NCBI GenBank assembly: GCA_026636295.1
Contig: CP089454.1
Location: 186,001 to 250,000, forward strand
DNA from: Medakamo hakoo
Lineage: Eukaryota > Chlorophyta > Trebouxiophyceae > Coccomyxaceae
Length of the DNA: 64,000 nucleotides
Direction: 5' to 3'
The notes below the pieces were generated by a model. It ran no database searches. It was given only the letters and a program-made list of their open reading frames with translations, and was not told where the DNA came from. Positions 27,171 to 37,839 of the stretch are shown in pieces. How positions within the stretch are numbered: position 1 is the stretch's first letter; each line of letters begins with the position of its first letter. A program made the translations under genes and the position numbers.

Positions 27171-29352
27171 TCACCCTCCAACCACCGCCGCGACGCCGCC
27201 CAGCACCGCCGCGCCGGCCGCGCCCACCACCGCCGCTCGCCCGCCCCGCTTGGTCACGGCGGTGACCGCGGGTAACAGAACAGCGAGAGCCACGGCGAGA
27301 GCCGCGCCTGCCACAGCGGGTTCCGCCAACCCGCGCAGCGGGCGAGAAGATGCACCGCTACCACCAGCCCGTCCGGCAAACGACACGCCCGCAGGGGCGG
27401 CTGAAGCACCGTCCGCGGCGGCTGGCCGCCCGGCGCCTGCCGTGCTGGCGATTAAAGCAGCGAGAGGACGCAAGGTCGCTAAGACAGCGGCACTGGCCGC
27501 CACGCGGGCGCCGTTGCTGCCGCGGCTGGTCGAGACGACGCCGGCCGCCAGCGCGGCCGCGACGCCGCCGACCAGCCCGCCGCGGACCAGTGACGCGACG
27601 ACAGCTTGTGTGGGCGTCGCCCACCCGGACACGACAGCGTGGAGCACAAGCACAACCAGCGACGTGCCGACGCCGGCTCTCAAAGCGGCCGCACCGCCGG
27701 CGCCGCTCATCGTCTTTCCGCTCGTTGCGTCTGTGTGCGTGGGCAAATCTCCGCTCGACCCACTGCCGGCGCCGGCGCCGGCGATGAGGTGGTGGTAGTG
27801 CGCTCGGCTGGGCGGGCGGGGCAGGCCAGATCCCGACCCGGTGAGCGCTGACAGGAAGCCGTCGGCTTCGCCCGCCCGGCCGGCCGCGGAGACGGCCGCG
27901 AGGCCGCCCAGGGCAGCGGCCGCGGCCACGACGGCAAAGCCGCCGCCGGACCGCAGGGCGCCGACCAGGCCCGCCACGCCCGTCCAGGCCATGGCGCCAG
28001 CGGCTAAACCCAGGGCTGCATTCCCAGCAGCGGGCAAGAGCCAGCGTGCGGTCGCGGCCGCGCCGCCCGCACCACCTGCCGCGGCCGCGACGAGGGCGAG
28101 CGCCGCTCCAGGCGCGGCGCGCGCGGCGGCGGCGGCCGCGCCCGGCGCAATGGGCGGCGCCAGTGTGCCCGCGGGCGTCTCCAGCGTCGCCAGGGCCATG
28201 CGCAGGGCTTCCAAAGCGGCCGCAGACACGGTCAGGACGGTCGCAATTTCCGCGGGCGTCGTGCTTTGAGGAGAGGGCAGGGACGGAGGCGGCGCGCCCC
28301 CTCCATCCGCACTGGCCGCCCGGCTCAGCCCACCACACGCGGCCAGCGCGTCCGGCAGCAGCTCGCCCGCCACCATCCAGACCATGCAGCCGGCCGCGAA
28401 GCCCATGGCCAGCGGCAGGGCGGCCCGAAAGGCGTCGACGAAAAGGAACGCGGGCAGGGCGACGAGCGGTTGGGGTGCGGCCGTCGCGAGCGTCCAGGCC
28501 AGCGCGGCCCGCGGGCGGACGCCGCGCGCGACCAAAGCTGTGGCGGTCGCCAGGCCTTCGGGCACGTTGTGCAGCCCGATGGCCAGCGTGACCAGCACGC
28601 CCTGCGCCCAGCCGCGCCGCCCGCAAAAGGAGACGCCCACGCCCGAACCTTCGCCCAGGGCGTGGGCCGCCATGATCGCGACGACCAGCAGGTTTTTCCG
28701 GGCGGCGGCCCGCGTTTTTGTGCCGGTGGACTGCTGCCCAACCCCCGCTCCGCCCAGCAAGGCTTCGAGCTTGACGTGTTCGAAGCGGGCGAGGCGGGCG
28801 GCGGCCGCGCGGACAAACGCGGCGCCCGCCAGAATCCCGGCCGTCACTGCCAGCCCGCCACCCGGGCCCGGCTCGCCCTCGTGCACCAGGTCAAAGGCCG
28901 CCGCCAGCATGACGCCGCACGCGGCGGCGGAGGCCAAAGCCGTGGCGCGTGGGGACAAGCCGCCGGACCGGGCGTCTTTGAGGAAGACGTACGGGAGGGC
29001 GCCCAGGCCGGTGCACGCCGCCATGAGCGTGGTCATGGCCAAGACGGTCCAGGCGGAGGGACGGGGTTGTTGATGAGAGACGACGGCGGGCGGGCGGGGT
29101 GGGGCGTGGGGTTCCGCGTCGAAGGGCGGTGCGACGGCGGCGTCAGTCGCCTGGAGAAAGGGGGAGGGACGGGGAAGAGGGGAGCGTGGTCGTTGAGGTG
29201 CGCCGCCAATGTGCGCCCGCGTTCTTCCCTCCCCGCGCACAACGCCCTCCACACCTCACGCCACTCACAAGCACACGCACCTGGGCTGTCGCACCGCTCG
29301 CGCCCACGGCCACCGCGGCCAGGAGGAAAAGGAAGGCGTGGCGGGCACGCAT
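27171..29352 (-). CDS. ZIP family metal transporter
   Basis: Divalent-metal (zinc or iron) transporter. Exons 29352-29281 and 29150-27171 give 683 residues, about twice the usual ZIP length. Exon 1 is exactly a signal peptide (MRARHAFLFLLAAVAVGASG, ATAQ), so the intron separates the targeting sequence from the transporter. The ZIP core occupies the first half: GLGALPYVFL, AFDLVHEGEPG, AIMAAHALGEGSGVGVSF (His and Glu of the metal site) and AIGLHNVPEGLATATAL, the hallmark HNxPEG of transmembrane helix 4. A large Ala/Gly-rich second half has several more hydrophobic segments (SLVVLVLHAVVSGWATPTQA and the terminal VAVVLAVLLPA-like stretch), giving an unusual double-length membrane region. It resembles the ZTP29/ZIP-bacterial group more than IRT1. 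Metal and membrane are unknown. Confidence 0.88.
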
Positions 29353-29660
29353 TTTTTGGTTTCTTCTCGCGCCGCGACGCCACAAACGCGCGCGTGTGCT
29401 TTTCGCCTTTCGGGTGGAGGCCTGGCGCCGCTGGTACCCGGCGTTTTTAGTGTGGGACGAGAAGCTCGACAAAACTACTCTTTACGGCACGGGCGTGGGT
29501 TGATGTGCGGGTGGGAGCGCGTCCCCCACACACGCCCCGCAGAAAGAGAGCCTGCGAAACCGGACTTTGCTCCCCAGGGAGAGCACGCGCGGCCAGGTCT
29601 CTCACTCTTTCTTTCCGGGCCGCCTGCACGACCATCCCAGTCGCCACTTCAGGCACCCAA
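29353..29660. promoter_or_regulatory. Divergent promoter region ZIP / ClpF-like
   Basis: A 308-bp gap between divergent start codons with no other gene seen. It should carry both promoters. Confidence 0.4.
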
Positions 29661-30885
29661 ATGAACCTCAGCGTGAGGCCAGCTCTCCGTGGGCCAATCC
29701 CCCGCGGTGGACAGCTCCGCCTGGCCCCTCGCCCGGCCAAAACTGCCACGACTCCACCGGCCGTCGCCGCCGCCCATGCCCGCCACCCGGCCCGCCCGCC
29801 GCGCGCCATCGCCGCCCCACAAGCCGCGCTGGAGGGCGGGCCACAAGCTGAAGTGTCGCGGGCGGTGTACGAATCGACGGTTCTGTTCTTACTCCAGCAG
29901 GTGTGCGGGCGTGTGTTTTTTTCCGTCAGCTCCGACGCCGCTCCGACCTGGCGCCCCGACGCGGCGGAAGGAAGAAAAACTCACGACACCGCCATCCACA
30001 AGTACAGGACTGCGACATCCAACTGCAGCGCGCCCTGAACCGGGACGATTTCGAGCTGGCGGCCGCGATTCGCAAACAACGTACGCGCGTGGATGAGGCG
30101 GTGAGCCGGCTGCGCGCGTTTCGGGACGCGGCCGCGAGTGGAGCGTCGGACGAGGAAGCCGCTGCCGCGGCGGCGAGCGCGGGTTCGACGGGCGCCGGCC
30201 CAGGCGATTCCGTGGATGCGGGCTTGGCCGCCCTGCGCCTGCGGTCCGAACTGAACGCGGCGGTCGAGGCGGAAGAGTACGTGGAGGCGGGCGTTTCTGT
30301 TTTCCATCCAACCCTAAGCCTAGCCACGGCCGTTCCCTCACTCTCCCATCAACTCCACCCGACAGTTACACGACCGCCTCCCGCCTGCGCGACGAGTTGA
30401 AAGCCTTAGAAGCGAAAGCGGCTGAAGCCCAGGGTGCGGCGGCGGCCGCCGTGTCTCCCAGATCCGGCGCCTCCCCGCCCGCCCTCCGCCTCGGCCAGCG
30501 CGTCACGCACGTGGGCGCGGGTTGGAGGGGTGCCATCGCAGGCCTGGACCTGCGCTGCATGGAGGGCCCCGCCTGGCGGGCGGCCGCGAAAATCACGCCA
30601 GAAGAAGCGGACGAGGTTTTTTACACCGTCCTGGTCGACGTGAGGGACTGGGACGGGGGAGAGGACGACGTCCCGCCCGTCGTGTACGTGCCGGAATCCC
30701 GGCTCGTCGCGCCGCAACCGCACTGGCTGGCCGCGCACCCGGACCCCGAGGACGCTTTAGACCACCCGTTTGCGTACCTGCTCTTCCTCGGCCCCGACCC
30801 GCGCGGCGACCTGATCCCCAGCCGGTCCCTGCGTGAGAAGTTTGGCGTGGAACGGAGGGACGTGGGTCCGCCGCCGACGACATGA
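29661..30885 (+). CDS. ClpF-like plastid Clp adaptor (UVR + YccV/HspQ domains)
   Basis: Exons 29661-29900, 30008-30276 and 30366-30885 give 342 residues. A basic N-terminus of about 45 residues looks like a transit peptide. Two UVR-like helical hairpins follow: CDIQLQRALNRDDFELAAAI and, rebuilt by the second splice, NAAVEAEDYTTASRLRDELK. The C-terminal half is a YccV/HspQ (hemimethylated DNA-binding-like) domain: LRLGQRVTHVGAGWRGAIAG, YTVLVDVRDWD and VVYVPESRLVAPQPHW. This order (UVR motif then YccV) matches Arabidopsis ClpF, which with ClpS1 selects substrates for the stromal ClpCP protease. Exon 2 ends at a GTACGT donor; choosing it rather than later GT sites restores the UVR consensus. FBXO21-type proteins also have YccV but carry an F-box, absent here. 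Confidence 0.87.
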
Positions 30886-30996
30886 GGTTGAGAGCGAGGG
30901 CGAGGTTCAGAACGTGCGTGTGTGTCTTCGTTCCGTCATGGATGCATTTTTTTGTTCGTGGTTGTTGTTAAATTTTTTCGTGCAGGCAGACGGGGG

Positions 30997-30998
<2 letters not shown>

Positions 30999-31041
<43 letters not shown>
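30999..31041. repeat. (GT)n microsatellite
   Basis: About 21 GT units downstream of the ClpF-like gene. A (CA)n run of about 8 units follows at 31107-31123, so a transcript through both could fold back. It lies in the convergent gap with Psb27. Confidence 0.95.
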
Positions 31042-31042
<1 letters not shown>

Positions 31043-31171
31043 CACACCGGGGAGTGAGCGTCGTGTCGGATCGGACGGCCTCTCTCTTTCCGCTCGTTCT
31101 TCTCATCACACACACACACACACCGAGGCCGCGCGCCCTCCCCATCCACCCCCTCCCTTCCATCAAGAAAA

Positions 31172-32031
31172 TCAGCGCCCACGCTCGATCAGCTTGTCCG
31201 CGTCCTCCAGTTCCTTGAGCACCCGGTCCAACCGCTTCTTGGGCAGCGGCGTCTCGGGGCCGAACGAGTTGATGTGGCCGGCCACGGCGTTCAAAGCGGA
31301 GTAGGTGTTGCCATACGAGGGCTTGCCCGAAAACTGGTTGTCCCGGCGGTACTTGGCCACCCACGCGTTGGTGGCCTCCCGGATGGCCGCGACGGCGGCG
31401 GCCCGGTCCGGGGAGTCGGGCTCGAGCGTGACGGCGGTGCGGACGGCGGAGATGACGGCGGACTGTGGTCAGTTGTTTTTGAGAGGATGGATGGGTGGTG
31501 GTGAGAGCCGAGCGAGCGAGCCGGCATGCCGAGGCCTTTCCCCGCCTCCGTCCAGAGGCGCACCGCCCTCTTCCCATCAATCTGAGCGCCCAAGCCAACA
31601 CTTGACACCCCAGGCCACCCTTCTATCCCACGCTTACCGTTTCCTGGGCGTAGGCTTCGTCACGGGAGGGCCCGCCCAGGCCGAGGAACGCGGCGGCCGG
31701 GCGTGGCGTCGTCGCGGCGATTACAGCGGCCAGGCCCGCGAGCGTGGCAGCGCGGCGACCGACAGCGGGAGTCGCACGTTCAGGCTGCGAAAGGGGGTGA
31801 CGGTTTGGGGAATGTGAGAGTGGGTGGGCGTGGGCGTGGGCGCTGGGCGAAAGGATAGGCGTCGATGCCGGGAGCGTCACGCGTGGCACGCCCGTCGCTG
31901 GTTTTTCCGTTGGCGCCGCGGTGTGGCGTCGTTTGTTTTCTTTCCACACCCACCTCAACGACGGCACGAACGAGCGTGCGACGGGCCCGGGTGGGCGTGG
32001 ACGTCGCGGGCTTCAGGGAAATGGCGGGCAT
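31172..32031 (-). CDS. psb27: Photosystem II assembly factor Psb27, plastid precursor
   Basis: Thylakoid-lumen factor that binds CP43 during PSII assembly and repair. Exons 32031-31954, 31784-31638 and 31462-31172 give 171 residues. Targeting is bipartite: a basic stromal transit segment (MPAISLKPATSTPTRARRTL) followed by a twin-Arg, hydrophobic lumen signal (GRRAATLAGLAAVIAATTPR) with an AxA-type site at PAAAF. The mature four-helix protein follows: DEAYAQETSAVISAVRTAV, WVAKYRRDNQFSGKPSYGNT and NAVAGHINSFGPETPLPKKR to the C-terminal LIERGR. All three introns and exons keep the frame. The twin Arg suggests import by the Tat route. Confidence 0.95.
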
Positions 32032-32402
32032 TGTCGTGTCTGTTTTGGTGTGGAGAGCCTGTCGCGGAGCAAAAGAGGGAGTGAGACCAGGACTGGACCT
32101 CCCTCTCCATCCATCCGTCTACCACCACACACCCGCCACACACACTCTCACTCACCGCGTCCCACCACCCGCGGAAGTCACGCGTCGGACACGGTGCCAC
32201 CGGGGCGGGATTCGGTCAACACGCACGCAGTTGCTCGGGCGGACGAAAAAAACGCAAGCCTGGCCGCAGAGTGTGGAGGCGGGAGAGAGGGCGAGCACGC
32301 TCGCACGCTCCCCCTCTCTCTTCACTTCTCCCTTTCCGCTGCGAGAGAGGAGGGCCCTCTCTGCGGTGCGCCCCTCCACACGCACAATAAACCTCACCCA
32401 TC
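32032..32402. promoter_or_regulatory. Divergent promoter region Psb27 / orphan
   Basis: A 371-bp gap between divergent starts. It contains CT/CA-rich stretches (ccatccatcc, cacacac) of the type also seen in introns here. No extra exon was found. Confidence 0.4.
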
Positions 32403-34241
32403 ATGTCTCGGCAACTGAAAGAACTGCGGTCCCTCATGCCCTGGACGTGGGACTCCAACCGCGACAAACACCCGCCAGGTGAGACGGGAGAGGAGAGCTG
32501 TCGCTCCGCGCGTTTGTGCGTTGCGCTGTCTCGCAGCTGCCGTCGCTCGCGACGAAAGACGGTCGCCGCGGTCCCGTTTTGCCCGCACGCGGCTTGGCTG
32601 ATCCATGAATGACCCAGCATGCGAAGGAGATGGGAGCAGGAGAGGGCGGAAGCATGCCGCGTGAGCGCGGCAGGCGCGAAAAGCAAGCGCTCCACCGCTC
32701 GCGCATGCGACAACGCTCCCTCGCCTCTCTCTCTCCGCCCCACCCGCGCCCTCACCGCCCTCCCCTCCCCTCCTCCACCATCATCAGGCCAAGCCGCCAT
32801 GCGCGACTTCCAGGACGCTTTCTCGTGGACGCCGCGCGCGCCGCGCAACAAGGCGGTGGCGGGCGTGGCTGCTGCCACTGCGGCTGTCGCGTCGACGACG
32901 GCGACTGCTGGTGCTGCACCTGCGTCCACCGCACCGGCGCCCACGCCCAGACCGTCCTCGTCCTTGAAGCGTCGGTCCAGCGGGCGGCTGGACCCATCGC
33001 CGGCGCCCAAACGGGCGTCCACGCCTTCCGCCGCGGCCAACAACAAGGAAAACGCGCGGCCGCCACCCAGCGGCGGGCGGGCGGGCAGTGGTGGTGAGGC
33101 AGCGACGCCAGCAGCCAAACAGCCGGCTGCTGCGCCGCCCAAGCCATCCACCAGTCGGCACCGGGCGTCGCCGGCGTCGTCGGCCCTACCGCCGCGCGCG
33201 CCCAAGGCCGCCGCCGCGGCCAAGGCGTCCTCCCCGACGCCTGCCGCTCTAACAACGCCCGCGCCTCCCGCTGCGCCGCCCGCCGTCGCGTCCGCTCCCG
33301 CCGAGCCGACGCCGGCTGGCATCCGCGGTGGTGGTGGTGGCGGTGGTCCGCCGGCCAGTGCGAGCCGTGGCGGTGTCGGTGGCGGTGGTGCGGGCGCCCG
33401 GCCGGCGACCGCGCGGTCTGGCCCGGCTGGAGGCGGCGGCGGCGGCGGCGGCGGTGGCCGCCCGCGGTCCACGGCCGCCACAGCCGCCCGGGTCGCCGCT
33501 GCTCCGCCGTCCGCGGCCGTCACGCCCGCGCCTGCGGCGACCACCACGGCTACCTCAGCCCTGCCCGCGAGCGCGGAAGCGGCCTTCGCCTTCCACTCGA
33601 CGGCGCGCGCGCTGAGAGCCGCGCACGCGGCGGCCGCCGCCGCCGCGGCTGCGGCCGTCGTTGCGTCTGCGCCGCCGCACGCCGTAACACGCCCGAGCAC
33701 GGCCAACGCTGGTGGGAATGGTGGCGGTGGCGCGACGCCCCGGCCGATGGCCCTGCTGGCCGCGCTGGAGTCGTGCGGGCCCGGCGCTGCGGCGCGCCCG
33801 GCCCCGCCTGCTGTCCCCGCCGACGCCAGCGCTGGCGTCGGCGGCGTCCCGTCCACGGCCCGACCGGCGTCCGCGGGCATGGCCGGCCTGCCCGGCCCCT
33901 CTCCACGCAGCAATGCCTGCCTGCCGCTCTTCATGCCGTCGCCCGCGACGGCGGTGGCCGGTGGAGGCGGCGGCAACAGCCGGTCCATGCCGCCGCGCCT
34001 GCCCACCACCTCCCTCACCCCCGTCCCTGCCCTGTCCTTTGCGGCCGCCCTGGCGGCGGTTGGCACCCAGCGCCCGCGGCGGGCCGCGGCTGGTGGCGCG
34101 CCGTCCTCCCCGCGCAAAGGCCGCGGCGGCGGCGACCTGCCGACCTCGCCGCCAGGTGGGGGCGATGCCGCCCTGCGCGCCGACTCCGAAATGCTGCGGG
34201 CGTGCGTCATTCTGCGGGCCCTGGACGCGCGTGGGGCGTGA
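32403..34241 (+). CDS. Low-complexity Ala/Pro/Gly-rich protein, unknown function
   Basis: Exons 32403-32478 and 32788-34241 give 509 residues. Only the first 40 residues look folded or motif-like (MSRQLKELRSLMPWTW, then GQAAMRDFQDAFSW), and the intron falls inside this segment. The rest is disordered: basic patches (SSSLKRRSSGRLD), long Ala and Gly runs, many Ser/Thr-Pro pairs, and a short conserved-looking C-terminus (SEMLRACVILRALDA). No domain is recognised. The small KRRSSGR patch and KxxxR-type basic clusters could serve nuclear import or microtubule binding, but this is speculation. Support for the gene is the in-frame splice, the codon pattern and a clean stop. Confidence 0.65.
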
Positions 34242-34383
34242 AGGTGGAGCGGAGTGTGTGTGTGTGGTCGTGATGAAAAAATGGGGTCATGCCCGCGGTA
34301 GCGCTGCAACAACAAAAAGAATCGTTCGTCTCGAATAAAAAAATGGTCCTGCGTCCCCACTAAAAAAAAGAAAACCTCAGTCG

Positions 34384-37300
34384 TCAGAACAGGCCGGCCC
34401 GCATGATCAGGCCGCCCGCAGCCGCCAACGCAGCGCTCAACGCCGCGACGGCCAACTGCTGGTCTTCGACGGCCGACACGCCGCCGCGGCCCACGGCGGC
34501 CAGCAGGCGCGCGGTCAGCCCGTCGCCCGCCACGCCCGCCGCCGCCATGGCCGCCTGGATCGCGACGGCCCGGTCCCACTGCCGCCCGCGCTCGCAGGCG
34601 GCCAGCAGGGCGTTGAACACGTGGACGGTGGGCTTCACACCCGCGGCGGCCATGCGTTCCCGCACGCCCAGGGCCGCCTTCCAGTCGCCCGCGACCGAGT
34701 GCGCCGCGATCAGGCCCGTCCAGGCGTAATCCCGGGGCGGGCCGTGCCCGGCCTTGACCAGGTCCTTGAACGCCGCCTCGGCGCGGGCCGCCTGCCCGGC
34801 CAGGCCGTACGCCGCCACCAGCGTCTCGTGGGAGACGCCATCCCGGGCCGCCTCGGGCAGGGAGGCGAACAGGGCTTCCGCCTCGCGCCAGCGCCCCGCC
34901 CGCCCGAGCGCCGCGAGCGCGGTGTTGTGCATGACGGTGTTGGGGGCGATGCCCAGCGCCCGCGCCCTGTCCAGCACGCGCACGCACGCTCCGGCCTGGC
35001 CCGCCCGTTCAAAGGCGGCCATGAGGGCGCCACACACGACCTCGTTGAGGGCGGAGCGCGGCGACCACTTGGGTTGGGGCGCCGCGGCGGCGTGCCTCTG
35101 CGAGACCGCGCTCGGCGCCCAGCCCCCGGCCGCCTCCGCCCCGACCGCGCCGTCAATCAGGTCGTCCGCCGGCAGGGCGGCCAGCTGGGCAGTCAGCGCG
35201 GACCGGGCGGGCGGCGTGGCCGGGCGGGCCGGGCTGTGCGAGCCGTCTTCGTCGTCCTCCCACGGGTTGGCCGCGCCGGCCGCTGCCGCGGCCGCCGCGG
35301 CCAGCGCGGGCGACGCCGCCCAGGGGAAGCGGGCCGCCGCGTCGGCGGCGTCCGCCGCCGCGGGCCAGACGAGCGGCGGCGCAGAGGCAGGGGATGGGCG
35401 AGACCGGCCGCCGACGGCGCCGGCGGCCGCCGGCGGCGGGTGCACGCCCCCCCCTCCATCCGCCAGCACGTGCTCGGCCATCGCCGCGGCCAGCGAGCCG
35501 GAGGCGGGCGTCCCGGCGGGGGTGGTGTGGGCGGCGGGCGGCGTGGCCGGGCCGGTAGCGCCCGCCGAGCCCCCCTTCCTCCCGCCGCCCGCACCGCCCA
35601 GCGCCGCCGCCTCCAACTCCGAGAACAGGGCGTCCGCCACCTGCCAGAGCCCCGCGTCGCCCGCGGCCTTCAGGAAGGACGAGACCGTGTACGCGTTGGG
35701 CGGGACGCCGGCGCCCAGGCCGGGCGCCAGGGGCGGGTCCAAGGCCGCCAAGCGAGCGGCGGAGACGCCCGCGCAGGGCCGGCCAGGCGGCACGCCCATC
35801 ATGCGGGCGAGGAGGGCGGCGGCGCGGTCCCACGCCCGCCCGGCCGCAAACGCGTCCAGCAACGCCGAGTAGGTGCGCGCGTTGGGGCGGACGCCCGCGC
35901 CCAGCATCCAGCCCACGACACGTTCCGCGGCCGGGGCTTGGCCTGCCGCGCCCAGGGCGCCGACCAGGGCCGTGCAGGACACCACGTCCGGCTTGACGCC
36001 GCGGGAGAGCATGTCCTCGAACAGGCGCACGGCCGTCCGCCACTCGCCGCCGCCCGCGCACGCGGAGATGGCCGCCGCGTACGCGTGGCCGGTGGGGCGC
36101 ACGCCCGCGGCTTCCAGGTCGGACCAAATGGCCAGCGCAGCCGACCACTGGCCGCCCGCCGCCGCGGCGCGCATGGCGGCCGTGTACGTGTGGACGGACG
36201 GGGACAGGCCCGAGCCGGGCGGCGCGTCGCGCATCGCCCTGTACAGGCCCAGCGCGCCGTCCGCGTCGCCGCGGCGGCCGCACACCTCCAGGTACGCGGT
36301 GGCCAGGCGGGCGTCGCCCGGCGCAGCGCCCGCGGCCAGGGCGTCGGCCCACACGCCCGCCGCGCGGTCCAGCAGGCCGCCGGCCAGGCCCGCCCGCATC
36401 GCCGCCGTGTACGTGAAGACGGACGGCTCCAGCGCCGCGCCGCCCTCCGCCGCGGGCGCGCGCATCCAGTCGTACAGACCCAGGGCCGTGACAGCCGCGC
36501 CGTGCTGGGCCGCCACCCGGATGAGGGTGGTGGCCAGGCGGGCGTCGGGCGCGTGGCCGCCGCCGACCAGCCACTCGTGCAACAACAGCGCGCGGCGCCA
36601 CGTGGACTTCGACCGGCCGAGCGCGGACACCAGCTTGTCCAGCTCGCGGTTGTCCAGGGCGCCCCAGGCCGCGGCGGCGGTGGCGGGGGAGGGCAAGGCC
36701 ACGCCGGCGGACGGGTCGAGGAGCTGGTACAGCTCGGGCGGGAGGGCGGCGGCGGCGGACGAGGCGGATGAGGCGTCGGCGCTGGAGGGCGGGCCGCCGT
36801 CCTCGTCTTCTTCCTCGTCCTCCTCCACGACGGTGGAGTGGTGGCGGCCGCCTTTACGCGAGGGGCGGGTAGATCGGCTCCGGGCGGAGGTGGAAGGCGG
36901 GCCGGCGAGGGCGGCGATCTGGAAGGGGAGTGGGAGGGAGGGTGCGCAGGCGCGGTGGTGAGGAGAGGAGAGGCGGTTGGAGGGTGCGCCGCAACGGCGG
37001 GGCGACGGGCGTTGTGGCGCGCTGCCTTGCGACGCGACCGTTTTGGGCTGATCGCGGACCGTCCGACGAGCTTAATTGCATCTTGATGGCCTGTGCACAT
37101 CCATGCGCACCCAGTGGGGTGTACAGAAGGCGCCGGCAGCCGGTGTTTCGCCCGGCGCGGGCCGTCAAAGCCGCCTGACCCTCTCACGCTCCCACGCATT
37201 GAGTGGCCCGGACGCGGTCCGGCCACATTCCAGTCCCACCCACGCCCACCTGCCCCGTCACGCAGGGACTTGCAGCCTCCCTGATGTCATCGCACCCCTC

Positions 37301-37659
37301 AAAAAACTCACATTCGGTAAGAAAGCCGGCACGTCGAAGGTCGGAGGCACGCGGCCCGACCCCGACGCCGGGCCAGCAGAATTGTCGAGCGACCGCCGGG
37401 CGTCCAAGCTCAGGCGGCGGCCCGCGCCGCCGTCCAGGGACTGCCTCCGAACAGCCGCAGCCGACGAGGAGGGTCCGGGCCCGGCGGACAGCGGCCAGTC
37501 CCCACCCGCAGGAGGCGGAGTGCCGGGCGGCAGCGCTGCGGCCGCGCCCGCGCGCCGGCGGGGCGGCTGCTGCTGGTGGCCGGCCGAAACCTGGCCCGAC
37601 ACGCCCGGGCGCAGGCCGTTGGCTGAGCTCCTCGCGAAGAGGAGGGAGGCGGGCAACAT
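34384..37659 (-). CDS. Pentatricopeptide repeat (PPR) protein, organelle-targeted
   Basis: Exons 37659-37312 and 36918-34384 give 960 residues. PPR proteins bind organelle RNA one base per repeat and guide processing or translation. The N-terminus (MLPASLLFARSSANGLRPGV) has transit-peptide character, followed by a disordered, acidic linker (VEEDEEEDEDGG). P-type 35-residue repeats fill about residues 180-430, for example VFTYTAAMRAGLAGGLLDRA, VHTYTAAMRAAAAGGQWSAA and GVRPNARTYSALLDAFAAGR. A large Ala/Pro/Gly insert of about 180 residues then separates a second block with NTVMHNTALAALGRAGRW, VSHETLVAAYGLAGQAARAE and PTVHVFNALLAACERGRQWD. No SMR, DYW or E domain is seen. Exon 1 was chosen because its GTGAGT donor and phase fit exon 2; the intron is 393 nt. 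Confidence 0.87.
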
Positions 37660-37839
37660 GGCTGGACAGTCGTCGCAAGGGGTTGTGGCTCTCTCTCGCC
37701 CCTCGAACGGAGCGCGAGAAAGCTCAGTGTGGCCTCGCGAGAGGGCCGCCTGCCCGACCCACCCCACCAGACCTCTATTCCCCCCTCCCCAGGCGGAGAG
37801 CGCGCTCGCCCTCTCCGACAGCACAGCCCCTTCCCCAGC
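37660..37839. promoter_or_regulatory. Short divergent promoter region PPR / PSMB5
   Basis: Only 180 bp separate the two divergent start codons, so the two genes very probably share promoter sequence. No TATA box was seen. Confidence 0.45.

Noticed and set aside
32216-34987. Minus-strand 923-residue open frame
   Set aside because: It lies opposite the low-complexity orphan and PPR 3' end, has no motif, and spans an intergenic gap with two converging genes. It is a base-composition artefact.
34621-36771. Plus-strand 716-residue open frame
   Set aside because: Antisense to the PPR gene; Arg/Gly-rich without domains. The minus strand shows regular PPR repeats.
36829-36918. PPR protein starting at the acidic VEEDEEE stretch
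   Set aside because: That frame begins with GTG. The sequence upstream remains open to an AG acceptor at 36919, which joins in frame to a transit-like exon with an ATG at 37659.
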